Positions 42,063-51,498 of a stretch of 64,000 nucleotides of DNA are shown one piece after another. Below the pieces are notes generated by a model, which was not told the DNA's origin, did no database searches, and saw only the letters and a list, made by a program, of their open reading frames with translations. Position 1 is the first letter of the stretch. Each line of letters begins with the position of its first letter. The position numbers were made by a program, and so were the translations under genes. The DNA is taken from assembly GCA_035998445.1 (NCBI GenBank), contig DASYHQ010000032.1:124001-188000 (forward strand). The letters are read 5' to 3'. This DNA is from Tepidisphaeraceae bacterium. GTDB lineage: Bacteria; Planctomycetota; Phycisphaerae; Tepidisphaerales; Tepidisphaeraceae.

Positions 42063-42113
42063 CGTTTTGGGTTGTCCCATGTTTAGTTGGCGAGCAGCGA
42101 AGCGAGGTACGAA

Positions 42114-43139
42114 ATGATCGTCGTGATGAAGCCGGGCGCGACCGCGGAACAGGTCGAACATGTCGTGAGACTGGTGAACGAGATGAAGTTGAAGGAACAG
42201 GTGATCGTGGGATCGGAGCGCACGGTCATCGCCTGCCTTGGGGACGACCGCGCGAAGGACAAGGGCCGGCTGGAACTGGCCGGTGGCGTCGACAAGGTCG
42301 TGCCGATTCTGGCGTCGTACAAGATGGCGTCGTCGGAGGTGAAGAAGGATCGCACGCAGATCCCGCTCGGCGGCACGCTGGGTGGCGTGGTGGGTGGCGT
42401 GAAGGTGCCGGTGATCGCCGGGCCGTGCAGTGTCGAATCGAAGCAGCAGATCCTGGAGATCGCGCACGCCGTGAAAGAGGCCGGTGCCGTCGGCCTGCGC
42501 GGCGGGGCGTTCAAGCCGCGCACGAGTCCGTACGCGTTCCAAGGCTTGGCTGAGGAAGGGCTGAAGTACCTGGCTGAAGCGCGCGAGCAGACGGGCCTTG
42601 CGATCATCACGGAAGTGATGAGCATCGACCAGATCCCCGCCGTCGTGGAGTACGCCGACGTGATGCAGATCGGCGCGCGCAACATGCAGAACTACAATCT
42701 GCTGGCCAAGATTGGCCAGACGCGCAAGCCGGTGCTTTTGAAGCGCGGGCTGAGCGCGACACTCGAGGAATTCCTGCTGGCTGCCGAGTACATCCTGGCG
42801 GGTGGGAATTCGCAGGTCATGCTCTGCGAGCGTGGCATCCGCACCTTCGAGACGGATTACGTCCGCAACACGCTGCCCCTGGCGATCGTGCCTGAGCTTC
42901 ATAAGCGATCGCACCTGCCGGTGGTGGTCGACCCGAGCCACGGCACGGGTAAGAGCCACCTCGTGCCCGACATGTGCCGCGCCAGCGTCGCCGCCGGCGC
43001 CGATTCGCTAATTCTGGAAGTGCATGACGACCCGGAACACGCGATGACGGACGGCGCGCAATCTCTGAACCTGAAGCAGTTCGCCGAGGTGATGAAGAGC
43101 ATCAAGCGCGTCGCCGCCGCGGTGGATAGGGAAGTGTGA
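42114..43139 (+). CDS. aroF: 3-deoxy-D-arabino-heptulosonate 7-phosphate synthase, type I beta
   Basis: It condenses phosphoenolpyruvate and erythrose 4-phosphate, the first step to Phe, Tyr and Trp. The 341 residues comprise an N-terminal ferredoxin-like domain (1-70, [20 protein letters not shown]), the feedback-sensing domain of the Thermotoga-type enzyme, and a TIM barrel with [41 protein letters not shown] and VDPSHGTGK, the substrate and metal sites. The ATG at 42114 has GAGG seven bases upstream. The feedback domain and the upstream attenuator would give two levels of control by aromatic amino acids. The GNAT gene follows after one base, so the two are co-transcribed. Confidence 0.96.
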   Translation: MIVVMKPGATAEQVEHVVRLVNEMKLKEQVIVGSERTVIACLGDDRAKDKGRLELAGGVDKVVPILASYKMASSEVKKDRTQIPLGGTLGGVVGGVKVPVIAGPCSVESKQQILEIAHAVKEAGAVGLRGGAFKPRTSPYAFQGLAEEGLKYLAEAREQTGLAIITEVMSIDQIPAVVEYADVMQIGARNMQNYNLLAKIGQTRKPVLLKRGLSATLEEFLLAAEYILAGGNSQVMLCERGIRTFETDYVRNTLPLAIVPELHKRSHLPVVVDPSHGTGKSHLVPDMCRASVAAGADSLILEVHDDPEHAMTDGAQSLNLKQFAEVMKSIKRVAAAVDREV

Positions 43140-43140
43140 G

Positions 43141-43707
43141 ATGGCAAACGTGTCTTTCGAGCTGCCGGAGACGATTGAGACCGAGCGGTTGATCATTCGT
43201 CCACCCCGACCGGGTGATGGGGCAGCGGTGAACGAGGCGGTCCGCGAGTCGTTTGCGGAACTGCACCGGTGGATGATCTGGGCGAAAGAGGTGCCGACGC
43301 CGGAGGCGTCTGAGGAAAACGTCATGGCCGCCGTCGCGAAGTTCGCCGCACGTGAAGACCTGCGGCTGCACTTGTACGACAAAGCTTCGGGCGCGTTAGT
43401 CGGGTCCAGCGGGCTGCACGCGATTGATTGGGCTGTGCCGAAGTGCGAGATCGGCTATTGGATGCGGACGAGCCGCGCGGGTCAGGGTTACGCGACAGAA
43501 TCCGCGGCGGCGATTGCCGAGTTGGCGCTGGCGACGTTGGGGGCGCGGCGGGTGGAGATTCGTGTCGATCCGCTCAACGAGCGTAGCTGGCGCGTTGCCG
43601 AGCGCCTTGGTTTCACGCTCGAAGGTACATTGCGCAACGACGATCGCGGCCCGGATGGCCGACTGCGCGACGTGCGGATCTACGCGAAGGTGACGGCCGA
43701 TCGCTGA
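43141..43707 (+). CDS. GNAT acetyltransferase, RimJ/RimL type
   Basis: A 188-residue N-acetyltransferase of the RimJ/RimL branch, which acetylates N-terminal amines of proteins or small molecules. [20 protein letters not shown] opens the fold, [20 protein letters not shown] carries the acetyl-CoA pyrophosphate loop (Q-G-Y-A), and [20 protein letters not shown] then [10 protein letters not shown] are typical of the branch. The ATG follows the DAHP synthase stop by a single base, so it is probably part of the attenuated transcript. A link to aromatic synthesis is not evident from the fold. Confidence 0.9.
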   Translation: MANVSFELPETIETERLIIRPPRPGDGAAVNEAVRESFAELHRWMIWAKEVPTPEASEENVMAAVAKFAAREDLRLHLYDKASGALVGSSGLHAIDWAVPKCEIGYWMRTSRAGQGYATESAAAIAELALATLGARRVEIRVDPLNERSWRVAERLGFTLEGTLRNDDRGPDGRLRDVRIYAKVTADR

Positions 43708-43714
43708 TTGACCG

Positions 43715-44560
43715 TCAGTTGGTCGTGAAGTTGTTCGCCTTCAACCAAAACGCCAGGTCCCGCGCCCACGGGTGCACGTTCGCGAAGGGTGGCTTGTCGG
43801 ACAGGCCGATGCCATGGCGGCCCTTCTGATAAATGTGCAGGTCGAACGGCACGCCGGCGCGGCGCAGGGCGGCGGCGAAGTCCATACTGTTTTCGACGGG
43901 GACGGCCGCGTCTTCCCACGTGTGCCACACGAAACACGGCGGCGTGTCGGTCGTTACCTGCAGCTCGTTGGAGAGCAGCGTCACCAGTTCTGCCGACGGT
44001 TGCTCGCCGAGCAGGCTCGCCCGCGAGCCCGAGTGCGAGTGCGCGCCCATGGTGATGACGGGATAGCAGAGGATGCCGACGTCGGGCCGCGAGCTATGGT
44101 GGTCGATCGGGTCAGGCGATCGCGCGTCGCCGGCATCAGAGTGAGTCAACAGCGTGGACGCCAGGTGCCCGCCCGCCGATGAGCCCATGATGCCGACGCG
44201 GCGGGGATCGATGTTCCACTTCGATGCCATGGAACGCGTCAGCCGCACCGCGCGGGCGGCGTCGTGCAGCATCGTCGGGTGGCGGTAGCCATCTGTGCCC
44301 AGGCGATACTTCAGTACGAACGCGGCAATGCCGAGGATGTTCAGCCACTGGGCGTACGTCTCGCCCTCGTGGCCCGCTAGGTGACCGTACCCACCGCCCG
44401 GGCAGACCACGATCGCGGGCCGTGCTGCGGTGGGGTTGGCGGGTCGCGAGGTCGGCAGAAACGGCGTGAGCGTCGGCACGTCCTCGTCGCGCGTGCTAAG
44501 GGCGCCGGGAGCAGCGTCTGCCCAGAGTGGAATCGATTGGGGGTGGTTCGCGTCGGTCAT
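43715..44560 (-). CDS. Alpha/beta-hydrolase esterase, BD-FAE/acetylxylan esterase-like
   Basis: A 281-residue serine esterase. CPGGGYGHLAGHEGETYAQW is the oxyanion region of the HGG-type branch, GIMGSSAGGHLAST holds the nucleophilic Ser, and the Asp and His fit FVWHTWEDAAVPVENS and YQKGRHGIGL. The pattern matches bacterial enzymes that remove acetyl or feruloyl groups from xylan and related sugars. No signal peptide is visible, which argues for action on imported fragments. The ATG at 44560 begins MTDANHPQSIPLW. It converges on the GNAT gene and is divergent from the PAP2 gene. Confidence 0.88.
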   Translation of the reverse strand: MTDANHPQSIPLWADAAPGALSTRDEDVPTLTPFLPTSRPANPTAARPAIVVCPGGGYGHLAGHEGETYAQWLNILGIAAFVLKYRLGTDGYRHPTMLHDAARAVRLTRSMASKWNIDPRRVGIMGSSAGGHLASTLLTHSDAGDARSPDPIDHHSSRPDVGILCYPVITMGAHSHSGSRASLLGEQPSAELVTLLSNELQVTTDTPPCFVWHTWEDAAVPVENSMDFAAALRRAGVPFDLHIYQKGRHGIGLSDKPPFANVHPWARDLAFWLKANNFTTN

Positions 44561-44630
44561 AAGGGTGCGAACAGCTTACCGTGAAATCGGTGGTTGTTCG
44601 ATCCGCCCGCTTGACCGTAACTTGTCGCCT

Positions 44631-45353
44631 ATGGACTTCATTCGTCGAGTGGCGAGCTATCTCGGGTCGTACTCCCCGCTGGTGCTCGTGGGCATGCTGG
44701 TGGTGGTTGCAAGCGTCTACGGCTTTATCGAGCTGACCGACGACGTCCAGGAGGGCGACACCACGCACTTTGACGAACGCGCGATCGCTTGGATGCACGA
44801 GAACACGGGCCCGCGCTGGTTGCAGATCATGGGGCGCGATGTCACTGCGCTAGGCGGCGTGATCGTGCTGGCCGGCATGACGCTCGTGGTGGCGGGCTAT
44901 TTCATGCTGGTGCGCCAGTATCACGTAATCGTCCTGCTGCTGGTCGCGACCATCGGCGGGGCGGCACTCAACACGGGGTTGAAGCATTTCATCGGCCGTG
45001 ACCGACCCCCTGAAGAGGGCCGCGCCGTGGCCGAGATCAGCAAGAGCTTTCCGAGCGGTCACGCGATGCTGTCGGCGGCCGTCTATCTCACGTTGGGCGT
45101 GTTGCTGGCGCGCATGGCGAAGTCGCGCAAGGTGAAGATTTACTTCCTGAGCCTGGCCGTGCTGATCACCGTGCTGGTGGGGGTGAGCCGGGTGTACCTG
45201 CGCGTCCACTGGCCGACCGACGTGCTGGCGGGGTGGGTGGTCGGCCTGGCTTGGGCGATCCTGCTCTGGCTGGTGGCGACGTTCCTCCAGCGGCATCGCA
45301 TGATCGAACAAGATGGGCGCGATACGGACGACATGCCGACCGAGACCGCGTGA
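44631..45353 (+). CDS. PAP2-family membrane phosphatase
   Basis: A 240-residue membrane protein of the type 2 phosphatidic acid phosphatase family, which includes undecaprenyl-pyrophosphate and phosphatidylglycerophosphate phosphatases. Five hydrophobic segments are visible. The three catalytic motifs are KHFIGRDRPPE, FPSGHAM and SRVYLRVHWPTD, facing the outer side of the membrane in known members. The ATG at 44631 starts the first segment; the frame is open upstream but the added sequence is not family-like. It is a likely lipid-carrier recycling or lipid phosphatase; the substrate is not decided by sequence. Confidence 0.92.
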   Translation: MDFIRRVASYLGSYSPLVLVGMLVVVASVYGFIELTDDVQEGDTTHFDERAIAWMHENTGPRWLQIMGRDVTALGGVIVLAGMTLVVAGYFMLVRQYHVIVLLLVATIGGAALNTGLKHFIGRDRPPEEGRAVAEISKSFPSGHAMLSAAVYLTLGVLLARMAKSRKVKIYFLSLAVLITVLVGVSRVYLRVHWPTDVLAGWVVGLAWAILLWLVATFLQRHRMIEQDGRDTDDMPTETA

Positions 45354-45400
45354 GTGTGCGCACGTTCGCCGATCGCAGGGCTCACTTTTCGAGAAGCGGG

Positions 45401-48181
45401 TTATGCAGATGCACGACCGGCTGCCAGCAGTTGCAGTGGCTGTTGCCGGGCGGTGCCGATGGCGGGCCAGAGGCTGGCGACGATCGCGATGGCCATGACC
45501 AAGCCGCAACCGAGGCCGATGATGTCCCACGGCACGTCCATGTCGGGTGAGTAGCCGAGCGTGATCCGGCTGAGCTGCCGCGCGTTGAACGCCATTGTCA
45601 TGCCCGCAGCCAAGCCGAGGCCGACGCCCACAAGCCCCAGTAGTACCGCTTCGGCGACCACCAGACGCAGTAATTGGGTCCGCGTGACGCCGATGCTTCG
45701 CAGCACGCCGAACTGCCATTGCCGGCTGCGCACGGAGGCCATCACTGTGTTCGCCACACCAAGGCTCGCCACTGCCATCGCGGCGAAGGCAACGGTGCTC
45801 ACGAGCATAAGCAGGTTGGTCAGGCCTTTTTCGATGCGCGCCTTGATCTGCCGCACGTCGGCCACGTTCACGTTCTGTTGCCGCAGGTTGTCCTTCAGGC
45901 GCTTCAGGACGGCCTCACGCTCGGTGAAAAAGTCGAGGTTGGCCGCGAACAGGTAGGCGAAGTCGATGCCAAAGTCTTCCTTCGCGTCGGTCAGCGAGCC
46001 GAACACGCTGGCGGCCGTCCGCTGTTCCATTTGCCGGCCCATGTCGAACGTGCTGGCCATCACGTCCAACCCCGGCGACCAGACGATGCCCGCGATCGTG
46101 TAGTCGACCGTTCCATGCCGCGACGTGCGCAGCGGCAACTTGTCGCCGACCTTCAGGCCCTTCAGCTGGCGGAACTCGTCGGTCACGATGATGTGCCGCC
46201 CGAGCTTCAGCTTGGCCGTCGCTTCCTCGGACATGCGCTTCTGCTCTGAATCGCTAACGCTGCGGCCCTCGTCGTCGCGGAAGTCCAGCTCGAGCATCTC
46301 GAACATCAGGTCAGGTTCGAGCCCGAAGAACATCGTGGCATCGGGGAAGAACTGCAGCGCCGCACCGATACCGACCAACTGATTGCCCAACTGCGGCGAT
46401 GCGATCGCGATGGGCATCACCTGGTCGCCGCGGATGCCCTCCGTCTGCCGGAGCGTGGCTTGGTCTTGCGGGCCAAGCGCGTTGGGGCTGAAGATGAAGA
46501 CGTCGGGGAACTTGTTAGGCAGTTTCCAGCTGTTCAACGCCGAATTGCCCTGCACCTGCAGCACGGTGAGCACGGCCAAGCCCACCATGAGTGATGCGCA
46601 CGTGCCCGCGGCGCGCCAGAGGCCGCCGGACAGTTGCTGGCGCAACAGCGAGTATTGCAGTCCGAACATTGCCGAAACCACCGGTCCCAGAACGCGTTCG
46701 ATCACGATGACGAACAGCGGCGCCAGCAGGAAAAACCCGAGCATCAGTGTCGGCAGGCCAAGCAGGATGTGCGTGTAGAACCCGTACGTACGACCAAGGT
46801 CTTCCGGGTTGGCGATGCCGAGGGCTTGCCCTACGGCGACGTAGGGGAAGAAGACGATCAGCGAATCGATGCTGATCAGCAGCAGCCCGCCCACGATCGC
46901 GAGCCACGGGAACCGGCTGCGGCCGGTAGTGGCCAGGGGTGTCATGGCGGCCAGCGGGTCGACGCGCGTCGCCTGCCAAGCCGGTAGCAAGCTGGCGAGG
47001 ATCGCCGTCACCGCCGACCCACCGGCGGCCAATAGCAGGCCACCTTGGTCGACGGTGACACCAGCGTGCTCGAAGATGTCTTTGAAGCGATCCAAACTGA
47101 TCAGGATCTTCACGAACAGCAGCCCCAGCGGTACGCCGATCGCCACCGCGATGGCCGACAGGGTGATGGCTTCGATGACCACCAGCCACGCGACCTGGTT
47201 GCGCAGCGCGCCGATCGCGCGCATCATCGCCAGCGTGCGCTGCCGTTCACTGACGCCCATCGCCAGCGTCGAAAAGACGATGAACGCCGCCGCCGTCATC
47301 GAGACCATGCTGCCGAGGTAGCTGAGGGCTTCGATGGTGGCGAGGTTCTTTGCGATCGATTGCCGTTGTTCACTGGTAAGGCGCAGGCGAAGAGCGGGGT
47401 CGATCTGTTCGAGCTTTGCGTTCCAGCGATCGCGGAAGGCGATGGCGTCGGAGCCGCGTTTCAGCACGATCGACGCGCGGCTCAACTGGCCGGGCTTGTT
47501 GGGCGCCAGGAACTCCTGAAGCGTCGTCAACGGCACGTACATCGTCGGCATGTGCTGCGCGAGCATGCCCGGCTTGTGCACCGTGCCGACGACGGTCAGT
47601 TCCAGCTTGCGACCCAGGGCGGGCAGCGTCAGCGTGTCGCCGATCTCCAGTTGCAGCAGCTCGGCGACGACCTGGTCGATCACCACCTCGCGCACGTCGG
47701 ACGACTCGAACCATCGCCCGCCGGTGACGCGGAGGCGGTCGACGTCGCGGTCGTCGGGCCGGCGCACCCCAATCACCTGTGCCTTTCGCGGTCCGCGGCG
47801 GCCGTCGCCGAACGCGTCCTCATCGGCCTCCTCATCGGCATCGGCCGTCGCGCCTTGCGTGGCAGGACCGGTGGTCGGGCGGGCGGGCAGGCGTGTTTCG
47901 GTCTCCAGTCGACCGATGACGCTCTGCACGTCGGGGTCGGCCATAAGGTCGGAGATGATGCCTTGGTCGACGCCGCCGCGCGGGTCGTTCTGTTTGGTGA
48001 TCTGCGCGTCGCTCGTCCCCATCGTCTGCTCGAGGTAGCGCATCGCGACCGACTGCATCGTCTCGTAGCCGCTCGTCACCGCCACCACCAGGCTGACCGA
48101 GAACGTGATCGCGAGCACGGTCAGCAGCGTCCGCACCTTGCGGGCGATCAACTGCGATAGGACGAGCTTGGGAAGAAACAT
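45401..48181 (-). CDS. ABC transporter permease, double FtsX/MacB-like
   Basis: A 926-residue permease with two FtsX units. A membrane helix near the N-terminus (VRTLLTVLAITFSVSLVVAV) is followed by a large periplasmic MacB-type domain, then three helices near 290-400 with the MGVSERQRTLAMMRAIGALR loop that contacts the ATPase. A second copy follows: further helices, another periplasmic part, and the loop SVRSRQWQFGVLRSIGVTR. This is the layout of LolCDE/MacB-like mechanotransmission exporters. An acidic, Asp/Glu-rich insert lies near residues 105-130. The ATPase gene is upstream on the same strand, with 181 bases and a 26-bp palindrome between. The cargo is unknown. Confidence 0.92.
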   Translation of the reverse strand: MFLPKLVLSQLIARKVRTLLTVLAITFSVSLVVAVTSGYETMQSVAMRYLEQTMGTSDAQITKQNDPRGGVDQGIISDLMADPDVQSVIGRLETETRLPARPTTGPATQGATADADEEADEDAFGDGRRGPRKAQVIGVRRPDDRDVDRLRVTGGRWFESSDVREVVIDQVVAELLQLEIGDTLTLPALGRKLELTVVGTVHKPGMLAQHMPTMYVPLTTLQEFLAPNKPGQLSRASIVLKRGSDAIAFRDRWNAKLEQIDPALRLRLTSEQRQSIAKNLATIEALSYLGSMVSMTAAAFIVFSTLAMGVSERQRTLAMMRAIGALRNQVAWLVVIEAITLSAIAVAIGVPLGLLFVKILISLDRFKDIFEHAGVTVDQGGLLLAAGGSAVTAILASLLPAWQATRVDPLAAMTPLATTGRSRFPWLAIVGGLLLISIDSLIVFFPYVAVGQALGIANPEDLGRTYGFYTHILLGLPTLMLGFFLLAPLFVIVIERVLGPVVSAMFGLQYSLLRQQLSGGLWRAAGTCASLMVGLAVLTVLQVQGNSALNSWKLPNKFPDVFIFSPNALGPQDQATLRQTEGIRGDQVMPIAIASPQLGNQLVGIGAALQFFPDATMFFGLEPDLMFEMLELDFRDDEGRSVSDSEQKRMSEEATAKLKLGRHIIVTDEFRQLKGLKVGDKLPLRTSRHGTVDYTIAGIVWSPGLDVMASTFDMGRQMEQRTAASVFGSLTDAKEDFGIDFAYLFAANLDFFTEREAVLKRLKDNLRQQNVNVADVRQIKARIEKGLTNLLMLVSTVAFAAMAVASLGVANTVMASVRSRQWQFGVLRSIGVTRTQLLRLVVAEAVLLGLVGVGLGLAAGMTMAFNARQLSRITLGYSPDMDVPWDIIGLGCGLVMAIAIVASLWPAIGTARQQPLQLLAAGRASA

Positions 48182-48234
48182 GATGATTTGACTTAAACGC
48201 GTTTATGTCTTTGACAGACGAGCCAGCACGATCC

Positions 48235-48314
48235 GTCATCCTGAGGTACTCCGAAGGATCTCCCCCGTATGGGGTTCGGGGAAGAAGTGATCCTTCGGAG
48301 TACCTCAGGATGAC
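48235..48314. repeat. Palindromic element type B, copy 2, with 26-bp perfect arms
   Basis: The arms at 48235-48260 and 48289-48314 are exact reverse complements over 26 bases (left begins GTCATCCTGAGGTACTCCGA). The centre has CTCCCCCGTAT, a shortened form of the 14-mer seen in copy 1 and in the type A array. It lies inside the ABC transporter operon, between ATPase and permease. Confidence 0.9.
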
Positions 48315-48362
48315 AAATCAACGTGAGCGCGTGACACTTCTGACGAATGCAACACGCGTCAT

Positions 48363-49148
48363 TCATTGGTCCTGGAACGTCGCATCCTTACGATCGCTCG
48401 CCGCGACACCGTTGTTCATCGCCTCGTGATACCGCGCGGCCAGTTCCTGCCCGCTGCCGAGGCCCTCGGTGCTGAAGCGGTCGACGAGATTGCCATCACG
48501 AATGACGGCCACCTCTTGGGCGTACGCGGCGACGCTCGGTTCATGCGTGACCAGCACGATCGTCTTGTTATGAATGACCGACAAATCGCGCAGCAGTTCG
48601 CACACGCCACGGCTGTTGGCACTGTCGAGGTTGCCCGTGGGCTCGTCGGCGAGGATGACGGCGGGGTCGGTGACCAGCGCCCGTCCGATCGCGACGCGCT
48701 GCTGTTCACCGCCACTCATGGCGTCGGGCCGGTGATGTCGGCGGCCAGCGATGCCGAGGGCCTTCATCAGTTCCTCCACCTTGGCCTTGTGCGCCGGGGT
48801 CAGCCGGCCGTTCAGCATGAGCGGGAGCGCCACGTTCTCTTCGGCGCTGAGGGTGGGTATGAGGTTGAACGACTGGAAGACCAGCCCGATGTGCTTCCGC
48901 CGAAACAGCGTCAGCGTCTTGTCGTTCATCGTCGTGAGGTCGGTGCCGTTCACCAGCACCTTACCGGCGTTGGCGGTCGTCAACCCGGCCATCAGGTGCA
49001 GCAGCGTGCTCTTGCCCGACCCACTGGCGCCCATGATGGCCAGGAACTGCCCCTGCGGCACCTCGATCGAAATGCCGCGCAGCGCATCCACCGAGCGGTC
49101 GCCCTGGCGAAAGGTTTTTACCGCATGTTCAACGACCAGAGGCGACAT
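48363..49148 (-). CDS. ABC transporter ATPase, LolD/MacB type
   Basis: A 261-residue ATPase that drives the neighbouring permease. Walker [11 protein letters not shown]-loop [20 protein letters not shown], signature [15 protein letters not shown], Walker [14 protein letters not shown] and the switch His in VLVTHEP are all intact. The sequence order and the DEPTGNLDS motif are those of the LolD/MacB/FtsE branch. The C-terminal 35 residues extend past the family core ([20 protein letters not shown]). The ATG at 49148 has GGAG four bases upstream. Confidence 0.95.
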   Translation of the reverse strand: MSPLVVEHAVKTFRQGDRSVDALRGISIEVPQGQFLAIMGASGSGKSTLLHLMAGLTTANAGKVLVNGTDLTTMNDKTLTLFRRKHIGLVFQSFNLIPTLSAEENVALPLMLNGRLTPAHKAKVEELMKALGIAGRRHHRPDAMSGGEQQRVAIGRALVTDPAVILADEPTGNLDSANSRGVCELLRDLSVIHNKTIVLVTHEPSVAAYAQEVAVIRDGNLVDRFSTEGLGSGQELAARYHEAMNNGVAASDRKDATFQDQ

Positions 49149-49408
49149 TCTACTCCTGCGATTGCGCGAATTGTGGATGATAGTCGTGCCGTGCGGGGGT
49201 CACAAGCAGCGCTTTCGCAAGAATGCCCAAGCAGACGCCGCCGTCAACGGACTGGAATGTGGAACAAATGCGAGGCAGCAGCACCGTTCGACTTGCCAGT
49301 CGGCGGTGAATTGGCTTGTTGCCGTGTTCGGGTGGATAATGTGCATCGGGCCCGCGTACTCCGGAATTCACTTGGTTGATCACGTTTTCCCTTTTCACGG
49401 CGACGACG
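49149..49408. other. Divergent gap between ABC ATPase and propeller gene
   Basis: The 260 bases must hold promoters for both sides. I see no strong promoter, repeat or terminator. Confidence 0.4.
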
Positions 49409-50536
49409 ATGAGCGCATCTCTTTTGCCTGAATTCGATTTAGCCCACTGGGCGCAAGCCGAGGTACGGCCCGTCGCGCCCGATGGATCGCGGCACACGAC
49501 TCACTCGTACTTCAACGCCTGCCCCGAGAGCCCAGACGGCCGTCACGTGCTGTACTTCAGCTCCACCGACCCCGAGGGAGAATCGGGCGACATCTGCATC
49601 TTGGAACGGGCCACCGGCAAGGAAACGGCCCTCGCTTCGGGCGTGGCCACCGAGGATGCTCATCGCGTGGCCTGCCAGCAGTGGGTGAACGACGGCCGGA
49701 CCGTCGTCTACCACGACCACCGCGACCGTCGCTGGTTCGTGATGGCCGTCGACATCGAGACGCAAGCCACGAAGGTTTTGGCCGAGGATCGGCAGATCGG
49801 GTTTGGCTCGCCGACGCAGCCGCTCGTGCCCGTGTACGGCTGTCACTGGAACCCCGGCCCCAACCGCGACCTTGAGTTGATCGACGTGCGCACCGGCCAA
49901 CGCCGCGCCGCGGTGACATCGGCCGCCGTCATCGCCGAGTACCGGGAGTGGACCAACGAGACCTTCGGCACCGACGATCTCTCGATCTTCTTCCCCATCC
50001 TCAGTCCCGACGGCAATCGCGTCTTCTTCAAGATGGCCCGCCCCAGTGGCGGTGACGACTTCCGCTCGCCTAAGGCCAGCGAGCGGCAGGGAAACCTGGT
50101 GTACGACCTCCGGTCGCGGCGCTTCGTTCGCATGTTCACGCAGTGGGGTCACCCGTCATGGCACCCAGACTCGAATCAGATCTTCGAAAAGGGCAACGTC
50201 CTGTTCAACCTGGAGACGACCGGGAACCGCCAGCACTGCGGGGAATCGATTACTGATCATCCTTCGGTCGGGCCTGACGGCCGGTTGTTCGTCACCGACG
50301 GAAACTACTCGCGTCGACCCACGGGGCGGCCTGGTGAGCAGGCGATCGTCGTAGGCTCGCTCGAGCGCGACGAGTTCGTCGTCGTGACCCGGTTCCTCAA
50401 CAACGGCGGGGCACGTTCTTGGCGCCGCAACCATCCTCACCCCGTCTTCACCGCCGACGGCCAACGGATCTACTACAACGTCAGTGACGGCGATTGGACT
50501 CGCTTAATGGTGGCCTCGCCGAGCCAGAAGAAGTGA
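49409..50536 (+). CDS. Beta-propeller protein resembling oligogalacturonate lyase/TolB propellers
   Basis: A 375-residue protein made of repeated strands with WD/TolB-like signatures: ACPESPDGRHVLYFSSTDPE, FFPILSPDGNRVFFKMARPS, WGHPSWHPDSNQIFEKGN and HPHPVFTADGQRIYYNVSDG. The many His residues in turn positions resemble the manganese site of oligogalacturonate lyases, so a role in uronic-acid sugar breakdown is possible but not proved. There is no signal peptide. The ATG at 49409 is preferred over an upstream in-frame start because MSASLLPEFDLAHW is the more usual type of opening; neither has a Shine-Dalgarno sequence. Confidence 0.65.
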   Translation: MSASLLPEFDLAHWAQAEVRPVAPDGSRHTTHSYFNACPESPDGRHVLYFSSTDPEGESGDICILERATGKETALASGVATEDAHRVACQQWVNDGRTVVYHDHRDRRWFVMAVDIETQATKVLAEDRQIGFGSPTQPLVPVYGCHWNPGPNRDLELIDVRTGQRRAAVTSAAVIAEYREWTNETFGTDDLSIFFPILSPDGNRVFFKMARPSGGDDFRSPKASERQGNLVYDLRSRRFVRMFTQWGHPSWHPDSNQIFEKGNVLFNLETTGNRQHCGESITDHPSVGPDGRLFVTDGNYSRRPTGRPGEQAIVVGSLERDEFVVVTRFLNNGGARSWRRNHPHPVFTADGQRIYYNVSDGDWTRLMVASPSQKK

Positions 50537-50594
50537 TCCGAATGCCTTGGGTAAAGTTCGCATCGGGTGCGCGCCGCATCGTGGCTCGCACGAC

Positions 50595-51368
50595 CTAAAG
50601 GTCCTCGTTCGTCCCGTTCTTCGAAACGCCCCCGGAGATGAAGCGCGCCGCGATTCGTGGCCGCGCGCGTGCGGGATCGCGGGCGGGCTTGTGGCGCACG
50701 CGTCGCTGGCCGTACGGACACATCTTCAGCAGCAGGCACTCGTCGCACTTGGGGTTCCTCGGCCGGCAGCGCTCCTTGGCGTGGCGGAACAGCAGCACGT
50801 GCGTGGCGTAGTGGTCGCCTTGCTTGATCAACGGCGACAGCTTTTGCTCGGTCTCGCGGTCGCGCGCGTTCGGGCGGATTAGCCGCAGGCGCTTCACGAC
50901 GCGCAACACCCCGTTGTCGACCGGCAAGATCGGTTTGCTGAACCCGAAGAGCAGCGTGAACGCGGCCGTCTTCGGGCCGATGCCGTGGAACTGCGTAAGC
51001 CAAGCATAGGCAGTTGGCACGTCGAGTTCGCTAAGGAATGAGATGTCGAGCTTGCGTTGCTCGTCCTTGATCCGCCGCAGCATTTCCTGCAGTCGGCGGG
51101 TCCGCATGCGGGCTAAACCGCAGATTGCGATCGAACGTTGAACGGCCTCGACCGGGCCGTTCATCACCTTCGTCCACGACGGAAAATCACGGCGAAGGCG
51201 CTTGTAGCCGCGCGTGGCGTTGGCCATGTTCGTGTTCTGCGCAAGCATCGCCTCAATCAGCACGTCGAGCCCGCTGCCACGAAAGTGGGAAGGTCGCGGA
51301 CCGTACATCTTGATCAGGTTGCGCAGCATCTGACGCAGAGCTGCGCGGTTCTCAACAGCGGTGGGCAT
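50595..51368 (-). CDS. Endonuclease III-like HhH-GPD DNA glycosylase
   Basis: A 257-residue base-excision glycosylase of the endonuclease III superfamily, which removes damaged bases. VLIEAMLAQNTNMANATRGY is the usual first helix pair. The helix-hairpin-helix FHGIGPKTAAF retains the catalytic Lys, and LPVDNGVLRVVKRL holds the Asp. The [4Fe-4S] ligands are in CRPRNPKCDECLLLKMC (spacing C-x6-C-x2-C-x5-C). The C-terminal 40 residues are basic and extend beyond the family. The ATG at 51368 is preferred to a TTG one codon earlier. It could equally be a MutY-like or archaeal-type relative; the substrate is not certain. Confidence 0.9.
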   Translation of the reverse strand: MPTAVENRAALRQMLRNLIKMYGPRPSHFRGSGLDVLIEAMLAQNTNMANATRGYKRLRRDFPSWTKVMNGPVEAVQRSIAICGLARMRTRRLQEMLRRIKDEQRKLDISFLSELDVPTAYAWLTQFHGIGPKTAAFTLLFGFSKPILPVDNGVLRVVKRLRLIRPNARDRETEQKLSPLIKQGDHYATHVLLFRHAKERCRPRNPKCDECLLLKMCPYGQRRVRHKPARDPARARPRIAARFISGGVSKNGTNEDL

Positions 51369-51498
51369 CAAGGGAAGTTTAGGCGCGCCGATCGATCACG
51401 GTTGCGCATCGAATCAATGGTTGCAGCTGGACCGCTACCTGTCATGCATTGGCCGGGGGATGAAGATGTGGAGTTCGGCTGACACCAACTGACCTCTC

